Assembly (NCBI GenBank): GCA_022791055.1
Contig: JAAVYI010000025.1
Location: 1-43,963, forward strand
Reading direction: 5' to 3'
DNA from: Clostridia bacterium
GTDB lineage: Bacteria > Bacillota > Clostridia > Christensenellales > Pumilibacteraceae
DNA: 43,963 bases
A program made the position numbers and the translations under genes. Shown here one piece after another: positions 1-7,836 of the stretch; within the stretch, counting starts at the first letter, position 1, and the number at the start of each line of letters is the position of its first letter. A model generated the notes under the pieces. That model was not told where the DNA came from and ran no database searches. It saw only the letters and a list, made by a program, of their open reading frames with translations.

Positions 1-143
1 CCGATATTCCCGGCACGACGCGCGACACGGTGACCGACAGTTACGAGTACAAGGGCGTGCGATTCTATTTGACCGACACGGCCGGGGTGCGCGAGGCGAC
101 CGATGCGGTCGAGCGGTTGGGCATCGAGCGTAGCCGCGCGGGC
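1..143 (+). pseudogene. mnmE: MnmE (TrmE) tRNA-modification GTPase, internal fragment
   Basis: The window begins inside this gene. The translation reads through the G2 motif (Gly-Thr-Thr-Arg-Asp-Thr), the G3 motif (Asp-Thr-Ala-Gly) and the conserved stretch ending Ile-Glu-Arg-Ser-Arg-Ala-Gly. These are diagnostic of the GTPase domain of MnmE, which with MnmG adds the (carboxymethyl)aminomethyl group to the wobble uridine of some tRNAs. After base 143 the reading enters AT-rich DNA and the rest of the G domain (NKxD motif) and the C-terminal Cys are absent. The frame stays open to 392, but that tail looks like non-coding DNA. The 5' part lies outside the window. Either the gene is broken here or the assembly joins unrelated DNA; a second inverted piece of the same codons lies at 1673-1730. 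Confidence 0.85.
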
Positions 144-233
144 CTTTTTTTTCTCTTTAAAAACTTTCTATATTTATTTATTGATATATGTTCAACATAT
201 ACGCTGTTTGCTTTACGTCGAAACGTGCATTTT
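86..233 (+). repeat. Left arm of a ~150 bp imperfect inverted repeat
   Basis: This stretch matches the reverse complement of 1592-1730. The outer 56 bp is mnmE coding sequence and the inner ~90 bp is AT-rich DNA. The mnmE part differs by only a few substitutions; the inner part is more diverged, with small gaps, but stays alignable through a shared GCTT-ACG-GAAAC-TGCATTTT core near 210-233. The two arms enclose about 1.36 kb. Confidence 0.8.
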
Positions 234-341
234 ACCGTCTTAAATTCGGCGGTTCTATATTTAGCGGTGCTTTTCAAAAACGCAAAAGATTATTCACTAT
301 TAACTTTCTCCGGTCGCTCGACCTATTTCTATAAACCAACA

Positions 342-362
342 AACAAGTGGAACATAGCGACA
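342..362 (+). repeat. Inner inverted repeat, left copy
   Basis: A 21-bp sequence starting AACAAGTGGAACAT recurs as its reverse complement at 1178-1198 with one mismatch. It is nested inside the larger inverted repeat in the same mirror arrangement. This suggests that much of the block was once one large palindrome that has since decayed. Confidence 0.7.
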
Positions 363-1177
363 TTTTTTTTAATTTCATATCTATTCTTTTGACCAGTTTG
401 AAGATCAATTTCGTATTCATATACTGTTTTTCTTTCTCATATTTTTTGTAACTTAGGTGACAAAGATACACATATTTTCTCAATAGGGGGTCACTTTGTA
501 TGCACTATTTGTCAAACTCTACTTTTTATTTAAAAATGCCTATACATTTAGTATTGATACTTTTATTCTTCCCTGCCTTAATTTCACATTACAGTGGCTT
601 CGTCGCTATATAAATTTCTTTGGCAGCTCTTAAAATATCAACTTTTTATTGTTTAAGCGCTCGATCTTATAAAACAAACTCTTAGGTTTATCAAGTAAGC
701 ATTTTTAATCCACTTACTTCATATCAAATATCAAATAAAGTCGCTTTTTATTTAACAAACGACTTTCCGGTTCTTTTTAAACTATTAAGCCGGACAACCC
801 TAATAAAATACGACCAAAATAGCCAGTGTCCCTATATTATCAATTAAATTTTATTTATAAAAACATAACTTAATACAGCAAAAATCTATTATTTTTTACT
901 TTTTTATATACCCCTTTATCTACTACATCTCAAGATTTAGAGGAAAATTCTTACAAATTAGATGATTCTTGAAATAAAAACCTCCTCATTCCTTTCGCTG
1001 CACAGTTTTAGTACAAATCAGGCGAATGGGTCAAAAATCGTCAGACGGTGTATTGGGACTACGGCTAGCCTTTTCACGACCAATCTTTTGCTTTTTCCCC
1101 TAAATCTTATACGTTCGATTTTCCTATATCTAACCAACAGCGGGACAGAGAGATCAATTTGAATCGTCGATGCTATT

Positions 1178-1198
1178 TGTCGCCATGTTCCACTTGTT
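1178..1198 (-). repeat. Inner inverted repeat, right copy
   Basis: Reverse-complement partner of 342-362, with 20 of 21 bases identical (contains CATGTTCCACTTGTT). Confidence 0.7.
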
Positions 1199-1591
1199 AT
1201 ATTGTTTCACGCAAGAGCCGCCGGCATCCCGGTATCTTTTTTTTTACGTCATTGTCATATGCCTGCCCGCTATAAACTACGGTCCTTCTCGTCGCAAACA
1301 TAACAGTGCGAGACAAGGGGGTACATAATGTCGTTTTTCTTTAATAATTTAGTTATAAAAATATAATTATATTTTTGTTTTTCAAGAATTTTTTACATGA
1401 AGGGAGCGCCGAAATAATATTTGCACTTTTTTAAATTAACTAAGCAAAATAATACTAATCCACCATGAAAAATGAATATTTTTTTATTGTAACAATTCGA
1501 ACTTCCGGACAAAATCAACTACTTCCGCGCAAAATTTGTATTGCTTATTCGATTTTGCGTGATCGTGTATGCACGACATCCAAACAGTCAT

Positions 1592-1730
1592 AAAAATGCA
1601 TGTTTCAACGTCAAGCAAGCTGAACACATATCATGAATAATATAGAAAGTTTTTTAAAGAGATAAAAAAAGGCAGCGCGGCTACGCTCGAAGCCTAACCG
1701 CTCGACCGCATCGGTCGCCTCGGCGCACCT
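1592..1730 (-). repeat. Right arm of the inverted repeat, carrying a diverged piece of mnmE
   Basis: Read on the minus strand this arm begins with codons for Ala-Glu-Ala-Thr-Asp-Ala-Val-Glu-Arg-Leu-Gly-Phe-Glu-Arg-Ser-Arg-Ala. That is the mnmE segment at 1-143 with Phe for Ile and several base changes. It then runs into the same AT-rich sequence as the left arm. The mnmE homology stops abruptly near 1730. Because the copies differ, this is not a simple read-level fold-back duplicate. Confidence 0.8.
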
Positions 1731-1980
1731 TGGTTTTTAATCCCGTTGCATTTAAGCAACTTGCATTACTTGTGAATAAAATTTCGCGTAAATAAAAATA
1801 AAAATATTATTTTTACAGTTAGTAAAATAATGTATGTTTATTTTTTGATAAATAATTATTTATATAATTAGAATAATGACATATGATAAATAAAATAATT
1901 ATTATAATGTTTTCATATATTTAGTAGTTTATATTTTTTATATCATTGTAAATAATAAATTTTTTTTATAAGTGTTTCTT
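1731..1980. other. AT-rich intergenic DNA, no gene seen
   Basis: Extremely AT-rich sequence between the inverted repeat and the 3' end of the SDR gene. It contains runs of A and T and several TATAAT-like strings with no associated gene or strong hairpin. Nothing can be assigned. Confidence 0.5.
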
Positions 1981-2766
1981 CTATTGTAAATACTGCTGTT
2001 TATTGATCCAATCGGCCATGCGCACCGGAAGAATTTTTTGCGTAAGCGAAACCGTTTTATTTTTCCAGCCGACACTTGTCAAAATGGGCGGCGTTTTTGC
2101 TTCCAAAACGTTGATAATGCCGGCAGCATTCTCTTCGGCTGTCATTCCGGATTGCTCCATGCCGGCTAACACGCTCGTTGCTTTATTGAGTTCCGGTGCA
2201 TATTGTCCGCACATAGAATCCGGATATATTTTTCGTTTAAACGTAAATCTTGTGGCCGTTGGCCCAGCTTGAAATGACGTCACATGAATGTTATACGGAT
2301 TCAACTCGACATTCGCTTCCCGCGCCAACATATCTAAAGCAGCTTTCGATGCCGAATAAAAGCTGTCAAATGCGATCGGTAAAATACTGCCTAGCGAACT
2401 AATCAGAATGATCCTGCCTCCAGTTTCTCGCATGGCAGGAACGACCGATTGGATAGCTTTTATTGCGCCGAAAAAATTAACTTCGAATAAGTAACGGTAG
2501 TCTTCCTCTTGCGCAAATTCTATCGGAGTAGCCATAGAAAATCCCGGTGCATAAATGAGTACATCGATTTTCTTTTCACTATCCAATACATAACCGACCG
2601 CATGTTCGATGTCGCCCGGCTTTGTGACGTCACAAGCAATATTGAAAATTGCCGAGTGAGCGGCTTGCGTTCTTGATGCATTCAAGACCGTATACCCCTT
2701 TTTAACCAACAATTTTGCCGTCGCGTAACCGATACCGCTTGATGCGCCGAATAATAAAGCTACCAT
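1981..2766 (-). CDS. Short-chain dehydrogenase/reductase (SDR)
   Basis: A 261-residue classical SDR-type oxidoreductase, expected to be a cytosolic NAD(P)-dependent enzyme. The nucleotide-binding motif Gly-Ala-Ser-Ser-Gly-Ile-Gly lies at residues 7-13. Tyr-Ala-Pro-Gly at 72-75 replaces the usual Asn-Asn-Ala-Gly. The catalytic tetrad is present: Asn97, Ser123/124, Tyr137 and Lys141 in a YSASK motif. The ATG is preceded by AGGAGA at good spacing. Length is normal for the family and the substrate cannot be told. The gene is more AT-rich than those after 4.4 kb and points left, away from the DnaA-box cluster. No operon partner is visible. Confidence 0.88.
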   Translation of the reverse strand: MVALLFGASSGIGYATAKLLVKKGYTVLNASRTQAAHSAIFNIACDVTKPGDIEHAVGYVLDSEKKIDVLIYAPGFSMATPIEFAQEEDYRYLFEVNFFGAIKAIQSVVPAMRETGGRIILISSLGSILPIAFDSFYSASKAALDMLAREANVELNPYNIHVTSFQAGPTATRFTFKRKIYPDSMCGQYAPELNKATSVLAGMEQSGMTAEENAAGIINVLEAKTPPILTSVGWKNKTVSLTQKILPVRMADWINKQQYLQ

Positions 2767-3141
2767 AGTCTCTCCTTTCTATAGACAAAATGAGCATTTG
2801 ATAAGTATGTTATTAAGGTAAGAAAAAGAAAGGCTTTTTATTCTTCAAAAGGAAACCGAGCAAGGAAAAGGAAGATGTATAATATTTTAATTTATAGTAT
2901 TTTTGTTAGTAGTTTCGGTTGCAATGTGAAAGGAAGTTGAACAAGCCGCTTATATAGAGACAAATAAAAAAATCGATCAATATATTGTATAAAAAGTAGC
3001 ATGAAGACGGAAGAGAAATGTTGAAAAGTCGGACAAGCAGCGCGTGGAAAAACATGAAGAAACGATAGTTTGTCCACGATGTGAGAATAATGAGAAAGAA
3101 AAACAAAGGGAAAAGGAAATAAAAGTACAGTAAAAATAAAG
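2767..3141. other. AT-rich, purine-biased intergenic region left of the DnaA boxes
   Basis: No gene is supported. The top strand is strongly purine-rich, with many stops in every frame. A DnaA-box-like TTGTCCACG with two mismatches to consensus lies near 3071-3079. This stretch and the DnaA-box cluster to its right form the space between the SDR gene and the small gene at 3473, which point away from each other. Confidence 0.45.
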
Positions 3142-3196
3142 TTATCCACATAGATATTCACAATGTGGATAACTTTTGTGGACAACCTGTGTATAA
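3142..3196. other. DnaA-box cluster, putative replication origin (oriC)
   Basis: Five matches to the DnaA box TTATNCACA lie in 55 bp: TTATCCACA at 3142-3150, ATATTCACA at 3154-3162 (one mismatch), TGTGGATAA at 3164-3172 (minus strand), TGTGGACAA at 3177-3185 (minus strand, one mismatch) and TGTGTATAA at 3188-3196 (minus strand). The first and third form an inverted pair. Very AT-rich DNA that could unwind lies to the right (3200-3440). mnmE, normally close to oriC in Firmicutes, lies nearby, and genes on both sides point away. No dnaA is in the window, so a plasmid-like or relocated origin, or a DnaA titration site, are alternatives. Confidence 0.6.
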
Positions 3197-3199
3197 AGT

Positions 3200-3397
3200 G
3201 TACAATAAGCGAGCCAAACGACATGTTATAAAGAAGAATATGGCGAATCGAAAGAATAGACAGAAAATTTATTTAAATAATATGTTTGAACCGCATTTTC
3301 AACTATACAACATATATGAGATGTTTTTGTATAAGGACATATATTTTTAAAATAAATCTATTGAATCGAAAAAAGAATATTAAAGTTTTTCTCGTGC
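3200..3397. other. AT-rich region right of the DnaA boxes, candidate unwinding element
   Basis: About 200 bp with very low GC, no convincing gene and no strong hairpin. Its position next to the DnaA boxes fits a DNA unwinding element; this is inference from composition and location only. Confidence 0.35.
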
Positions 3398-3427
3398 TTG
3401 CTTTTTATGTTACGGTTATGCTATAAT
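3398..3427 (+). promoter_or_regulatory. Promoter of the small gene at 3473
   Basis: TTGCTT at 3398-3403 and a perfect TATAAT at 3422-3427 with an 18-bp spacer, about 45 bp upstream of the start codon. Confidence 0.7.
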
Positions 3428-3472
3428 GATTGTAGATTGTACGATAAACAATAATTTAGCGGAGGAATAAAA

Positions 3473-3877
3473 ATGTTTGGAAGATTAAAAGAAAATGCGT
3501 GGTATTACAAGGCTCAAAAGGCTTATAGAAAAGAAAAATTGCCTGCTCCGTATGCTGCGCTTTTTGATTACTTTACGCTTATGGATAAAAATCGGTTTTC
3601 TGGAGGTAGAGGGCATTTTGACTTTTTTTCGATGGCTAAATTTGACGGGTGGCTTGAAGACAGAGTAAAAGACCTGCGTTCCATTCTTCCCGAAGGCTTG
3701 CTTGAAAATTTTAATGCGGCATACGATAAATATGTTTCGCTTGGAGACGAACCCGAATACGATGACATAATAGGTGCTTTTAACGAATTTGACGAGTATG
3801 TGTATGGTCGTTATGAGCAATTAAGAAGTATTCTTAAAGATTATATCACGGAAATGATAGAGAAACATTATTTATAA
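3473..3877 (+). CDS. Small hypothetical protein, 134 aa
   Basis: I do not recognise this protein. It is a soluble, charged 134-residue sequence with no signal peptide or membrane segment. It is rich in aromatic residues (Tyr, Phe) and Asp/Glu and looks largely helical in its second half. It has its own promoter (TATAAT at 3422), a strong ribosome binding site (GCGGAGG eight bases before the ATG) and a following hairpin terminator, so it is very probably a real single-gene transcript. It lies immediately right of the putative origin and is AT-rich like its surroundings. Confidence 0.75.
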   Translation: MFGRLKENAWYYKAQKAYRKEKLPAPYAALFDYFTLMDKNRFSGGRGHFDFFSMAKFDGWLEDRVKDLRSILPEGLLENFNAAYDKYVSLGDEPEYDDIIGAFNEFDEYVYGRYEQLRSILKDYITEMIEKHYL

Positions 3878-3905
3878 ATTTCAATTTAGCGTTCTATTGT
3901 TGATA

Positions 3906-3939
3906 AAAAGTTGAGATTCCGTATGGAGTCCCGACTTTT
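3906..3939 (+). terminator. Hairpin terminator after the 134-aa gene
   Basis: A 15-bp stem (AAAAGTTGAGATTCC against GGAGTCCCGACTTTT, one mismatch and two G-T pairs) closes a GTAT loop and ends in a short T run. Confidence 0.65.
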
Positions 3940-4368
3940 GATTTACATTGATTTATAATATCAAACATTGCCTTGTGCGAATATGGCGCTCCGGTGTTGT
4001 ATTTATTTTAGTCCACAACTATTTGCCACCGCTAAATTTTTTACGCAAAAGGAAGCGCAAAAACAGAGGACCTTATAGGTAGTTATGTATGCATTACGTA
4101 GCTTAACGTGTTGTAGTTTTAAAAAGAAAAGGCATGATAAGGCGTAAAAAAAATAAGGGCAAAAAATGAAGAAATTTTAATAGCGGCTCGAAGCTTTAAG
4201 AAAAAATTGCTTTCTTCGCCGACTTAATCTAATAAATTATCTGTCTTCGGAAAGAAGTAAGGAAGAAAGACGCAAAGGCGAAAACGTAAGATAGTAGCTA
4301 TTTGTGAGAAGAAAATTGTATGGTATACTAAATAGAGCGATTGTTTACAAAGAAACATAGAAAACGCA
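3940..4368. other. AT-rich intergenic region, no gene seen
   Basis: No ORF with a ribosome binding site is visible on either strand. A TATACT near 4325 resembles a -10 box but has no clear -35. Composition changes sharply to GC-rich coding DNA just after this stretch. Confidence 0.5.
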
Positions 4369-4398
4369 TTGACAAAGAAGTAAAAAATCAGATACAAT
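4369..4398 (+). promoter_or_regulatory. Promoter of the isomerase-xylulokinase operon
   Basis: A perfect -35 TTGACA (4369-4374) and TACAAT (4393-4398) with an 18-bp spacer. The ribosome binding site GAGGAG follows just before the ATG at 4415, so the leader is very short (about 10 nt). Confidence 0.8.
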
Positions 4399-4414
4399 AA
4401 AAGAGAGGAGAGAA

Positions 4415-5902
4415 ATGGACAATTTCGCAAACGTAAAAATCGGGATCGTCGCGGTATCCAGGGATTGTTTTCCCGAAAGTTTGTCGGTAAACAGACGGAA
4501 AGCGGTAGTAGCGGCGTATCAAACAAAGTACGGTAACGCAGACATTTACGAATGTCCGGTTTGTGTTGTAGAAAGCGAAAGGCAAGCAATCGAGGCGCTC
4601 GAGGACGTCAAAAAGAACGGTTGTAACGCATTGTGCGTGTATTTGGGCAACTTCGGCCCGGAGATCAGCGAGACACTGCTGGCGCAAGCGTGGACGAAAC
4701 AAACGGGAAATCCGGTGATGTTTTGCGCGGCGGCCGAAGAAAGCAGCGACAAGCTCCTCGATGACCGCGGCGACGCATACTGCGGAATGCTCAACGCAAG
4801 TTATAACCTTAAACTACGCAACACAAAGGCGTACATACCCGAATACCCCGTGGGCGACGCAGCGGATTGCGCCGACATGCTCCACGCGTTTGTGCCGATA
4901 GCCCGCGCGCTGATCGGCCTCAAAAATCTGAAGATCCTATCGTTCGGACCGAGGCCGCAGAACTTTTTGGCGTGCAATGCGCCGATCAAACAGCTGTACA
5001 ATCTTGGCGTGGAGATCGAGGAAAACAGCGAACTCGATCTGTTTGAAGCATTCCATAAACACAACGGGGATAAAAGGATACCCGAAGTGGTCAAAGATAT
5101 GGAACGCGAACTCGGGAAAGGGAATAAAAAAACGGAGATATTACACAAACTCGCACAGTATGAACTGACATTGCTCGACTGGATCGAAAACCACAAAGGT
5201 AGTAAAAAATACGTTGCGATCGCCGGGAAGTGCTGGCCGGCGTTCCAAACACAGTTCGGTTTTGTACCCTGCTACATAAACAGCCGCCTGACAGGCTGCG
5301 GCATACCTGTCAGCTGCGAAGTGGATATATACGGCGCCTTGAGCGAGTATATAGGCGCGTGCGTGTCGGGCGACACGGTGACATTACTCGACATCAACAA
5401 CAGTGTGCCGAAAGATATGTTCGAGCAGCAAATTGCCGGACGCTATGACTATAAGTTTACCGATACATTCATGGGCTTTCACTGCGGGAATACGTGCAGC
5501 AGCAAGCTGTGCAACCCAACAATGAAAAATCAAAAGATCATGGCCAGAAGTCTGCCCGTCGACGTGACAAACGGCACGCTCGAAGGCGACTTGCAGCCCG
5601 GAGAGATCACGTTCTACCGCTTGCAATCGACGGCGGACAATCATCTGTATGCCTACGTGGCGCAGGGTGAAATACTGCCGGTAGCAACCAAGAGTTTCGG
5701 CGGGATCGGCGTGTTCGCAATACAAGAAATGGGGCGATTTTACCGTCATGTGCTGATCGAAAACGGCTTTCCGCACCACGGCGCGGTGGCGTTCGGCCAC
5801 CACGGCAAAGCCCTCTATGAAGTGTTCAAGTACCTCGGCGCGGAACAGATCGGCTATAACCAACCGAAAAGTCTACCGTATAAATCCGAAAATCCGTTTT
5901 GA
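4415..5902 (+). CDS. L-fucose/L-arabinose isomerase family protein
   Basis: A 495-residue cytosolic protein with the overall pattern of the fucose/arabinose isomerase-like fold: N-terminal Rossmann-like domains and a C-terminal metal-binding domain. Candidate metal ligands are the Glu in Cys-Glu-Val-Asp-Ile, the Asp in Leu-Leu-Asp-Ile-Asn-Asn and the His in Phe-His-Cys-Gly-Asn, placed like Glu, Asp and His of FucI. The usual reaction is aldose-ketose isomerisation. The next gene is a xylulokinase starting within 15 bp, which suggests the pair turns a sugar into its ketose and phosphorylates it. The exact sugar (fucose, D-arabinose, or a xylose-type substrate by a non-XylA enzyme) is not decidable. 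The start is supported by GAGGAG upstream. Confidence 0.75.
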   Translation: MDNFANVKIGIVAVSRDCFPESLSVNRRKAVVAAYQTKYGNADIYECPVCVVESERQAIEALEDVKKNGCNALCVYLGNFGPEISETLLAQAWTKQTGNPVMFCAAAEESSDKLLDDRGDAYCGMLNASYNLKLRNTKAYIPEYPVGDAADCADMLHAFVPIARALIGLKNLKILSFGPRPQNFLACNAPIKQLYNLGVEIEENSELDLFEAFHKHNGDKRIPEVVKDMERELGKGNKKTEILHKLAQYELTLLDWIENHKGSKKYVAIAGKCWPAFQTQFGFVPCYINSRLTGCGIPVSCEVDIYGALSEYIGACVSGDTVTLLDINNSVPKDMFEQQIAGRYDYKFTDTFMGFHCGNTCSSKLCNPTMKNQKIMARSLPVDVTNGTLEGDLQPGEITFYRLQSTADNHLYAYVAQGEILPVATKSFGGIGVFAIQEMGRFYRHVLIENGFPHHGAVAFGHHGKALYEVFKYLGAEQIGYNQPKSLPYKSENPF

Positions 5903-5913
5903 AAGGAGAAAAA

Positions 5914-7359
5914 ATGCTATATATCGGGCTTGACTTAGGCACAAGCGGTTTAAAAGGCTTGCTTGTCGATAAGGACGGCAATATCATAAAAGAGGAAAAC
6001 GCGCAGTATTCCGTGTCGTACCCACATGATGGGTGGAGCGAGCAAAACCCCGCCGACTGGCTGATAGCTTGCCGCCGTGTGCTTGCGAATTTAGCGCGCG
6101 GCAACGAAACCCGGATCGGCGGCATTTCATTCGGCGGGCAAATGCACGGCCTTGTGATCTTAGACGCGCAGGATACCGTCATTCGCCCGTGTATTCTTTG
6201 GAACGACGGCCGCACGGCGCGGGAAACGGCGTACTTAAACGACATCGTCGGCAAAGAAAAGCTGTCGGCGTATACCGGCAATATCGCGTTTGCCGGATTT
6301 ACCGCGCCCAAACTGCTTTGGCTACGGGAAAACGAGCCGCAAAATTTTGCGCGCATCGCCAAAATCATGCTGCCCAAAGATTATTTGGCCTATATGCTGA
6401 CAGGCACGTTCTCCACCGACTATTCGGACGCAAGCGGTACGTTGCTGCTCGACGTTCGAAACAAACGTTGGTCGGACGAAATGTGCGAGATTTGCCACAT
6501 TCGAAAAGAACAACTGCCGCAACTGTACGAAAGCTACGCAGTCATCGGCAAACCGAAACCCGAATACGGACTGCCGAATGCGATCGTTACGGCCGGTGCA
6601 GGAGACAACGCCGCGGCAGCGGTCGGCACCGGCACGGTAGAAAACGGCGCTTGCAACATTTCGTTGGGTACGAGCGGCACCCTGTTTATCGCAAGCGACA
6701 CCGTTTCGGTCGACGAAAAAAACGCATTGCACAGCTTTTGCCACGCCACCGGCCGTTGGCACCTGATGGGGTGCATCCTTTCGGCCGCAAGCGCCAACAA
6801 ATGGTGGCTTGAAGAAATTTTAAAAACAGACGACTATGACGCTGCCGTGCGCGGCGCGGAAAACCTATGCGGGTGTAACAACGTTTTCTTTTTGCCGTAC
6901 CTAATGGGCGAGCGCAGCCCGCATAACGACGTCAACGCCCGCGGCGCGTTCATCGGCCTTTCGGCGTCGACGACGCGGGAAGAATGCAGCCTCGCCGTTC
7001 TCGAAGGCGTGGCGTTTGCGCTCCGCGACTGTATCGAGGTCGCCTGCGCGGGCGGCGCGACCGTTGCGCGCACCGCGATCTGCGGCGGCGGCGCAAAAAG
7101 CGCGCTTTGGAAACAGATCATCGCCGACGTCTTAAACATGCCGGTCGACGTTCCCAAAACCGAACAAGGCCCGGCATTCGGCGCGGCCATGCTCGCCATG
7201 GTAGGCGCCGGCGCATATACGAGCGTACAAGACGCCGCCGCGCACATCGTGCAAGTGCGGGAGACGGTCGCGCCGAACAGCCAAACGGCGCAACGGTATA
7301 ACGAAAAATACAGCCGTTTTCGGCGGCTGTATCCTGCGTTGCGACAAGCGATGCAATAG
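5914..7359 (+). CDS. xylB: Xylulokinase (FGGY family)
   Basis: A 481-residue FGGY carbohydrate kinase that transfers phosphate from ATP to D-xylulose or a related ketose. It starts with the phosphate-binding Asp-Leu-Gly-Thr-Ser motif and has the XylB-type signatures Gly-Gln-Met-His-Gly-Leu and Ile-Leu-Trp-Asn-Asp-Gly-Arg-Thr. A Leu-Pro-Lys-Asp-Tyr-Leu block, a Tyr-Ser-Asp-Ala-Ser-Gly-Thr block and a second glycine-rich ATP-binding segment (Gly-Gly-Gly-Ala-Lys-Ser) follow. The ATG at 5914 is chosen because AAAGGAG lies directly before it; an in-frame TTG at 5899 overlaps the preceding stop and is less likely. It forms an operon with the isomerase upstream. Other FGGY substrates (ribulose) cannot be excluded. 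Confidence 0.9.
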   Translation: MLYIGLDLGTSGLKGLLVDKDGNIIKEENAQYSVSYPHDGWSEQNPADWLIACRRVLANLARGNETRIGGISFGGQMHGLVILDAQDTVIRPCILWNDGRTARETAYLNDIVGKEKLSAYTGNIAFAGFTAPKLLWLRENEPQNFARIAKIMLPKDYLAYMLTGTFSTDYSDASGTLLLDVRNKRWSDEMCEICHIRKEQLPQLYESYAVIGKPKPEYGLPNAIVTAGAGDNAAAAVGTGTVENGACNISLGTSGTLFIASDTVSVDEKNALHSFCHATGRWHLMGCILSAASANKWWLEEILKTDDYDAAVRGAENLCGCNNVFFLPYLMGERSPHNDVNARGAFIGLSASTTREECSLAVLEGVAFALRDCIEVACAGGATVARTAICGGGAKSALWKQIIADVLNMPVDVPKTEQGPAFGAAMLAMVGAGAYTSVQDAAAHIVQVRETVAPNSQTAQRYNEKYSRFRRLYPALRQAMQ

Positions 7360-7371
7360 GGGCATAGGCCG

Positions 7372-7836
7372 TTATAGCGAAAGACTGTCGATCCAGTCGG
7401 AAACGGCTTTTTCGGAGACACTATCCGAAAAGCGTTTGCTAAGCCGCCAATCGACATGCGGCGCTAATGCGTGTAACGCCGTGTCGCTGCTACCCAATCC
7501 GCTCGAGGCAGACGTGCAGAACGGAATTATTGTCTTTCCGCGGAAATCGTAGCTTTCCAAAAACGTCGAAAGAATGCGCGGCGCTTGTCCGTGCCAAATC
7601 GGATAGCCGAGGAAAACGACGTCGTAAGCCGCCATATGTTCGACCGATCCGGCAATCGCCGGCCGCGCCGTCGGATCGGCTTGTTCGCGGTCGGCGCGGC
7701 AATCGGTGTAATATTTTAAGTCGTCCGCGGTGTACGGAACGGCGGGCGCGATCTCATATCCGATGCCGCCCGTTTTGTTTATAATATACGCGGCCACCCG
7801 TTCTGTGTTGCCGGTCGCCGAAAAATAAGCGATCAA
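7372..7836 (-). CDS. Flavodoxin, possibly TTG-started
   Basis: A flavodoxin of about 154 residues (Flavodoxin_4-like), a cytosolic FMN electron carrier. The FMN phosphate loop (Ser-Ala-Thr-Gly-Asn-Thr) sits at the start. It is followed by Gly-Tyr-Pro-Ile-Trp-His-Gly and Phe-Cys-Thr-Ser-Ala-Ser-Ser-Gly, both typical of the family. No in-frame ATG lies near the N-terminus. The best start is TTG at 7836, nine bases after GGAG. It overlaps the TGA stop of the upstream carboxymuconolactone decarboxylase remnant as TTGA, so translation may depend on reinitiation. The start removes one or two residues of the usual first strand (Lys-Lys-Ile-Leu before Ile-Ala-Tyr-Phe). Convergent with xylB; transcribed away from the LysR gene, a common regulator-target layout. 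Confidence 0.75.
   Translation of the reverse strand: MIAYFSATGNTERVAAYIINKTGGIGYEIAPAVPYTADDLKYYTDCRADREQADPTARPAIAGSVEHMAAYDVVFLGYPIWHGQAPRILSTFLESYDFRGKTIIPFCTSASSGLGSSDTALHALAPHVDWRLSKRFSDSVSEKAVSDWIDSLSL

Larger units (their letters stand above)
144..1672. other. AT-rich, gene-free block inserted at mnmE
   Basis: About 1.5 kb of very AT-rich sequence with stop codons in all frames and no credible gene. It starts exactly where the mnmE reading breaks and ends where the inverted mnmE piece begins. Besides the terminal inverted repeat there is an internal inverted pair at 342-362 and 1178-1198. No transposase or recombinase remnant was recognised. It could be a decayed mobile element, an ancient inverted duplication or an assembly chimera. 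Confidence 0.6.

Noticed and set aside
30..392. Continuous 120-codon frame running from mnmE into the AT-rich block
   Set aside because: Only the first third is MnmE; the rest has the composition of the non-coding block and no family resemblance.
482..503. A GGGGTCACTTTGTATG string resembling the IS21-like repeat unit
   Set aside because: A single copy in AT-rich DNA; too little to call a transposon end.
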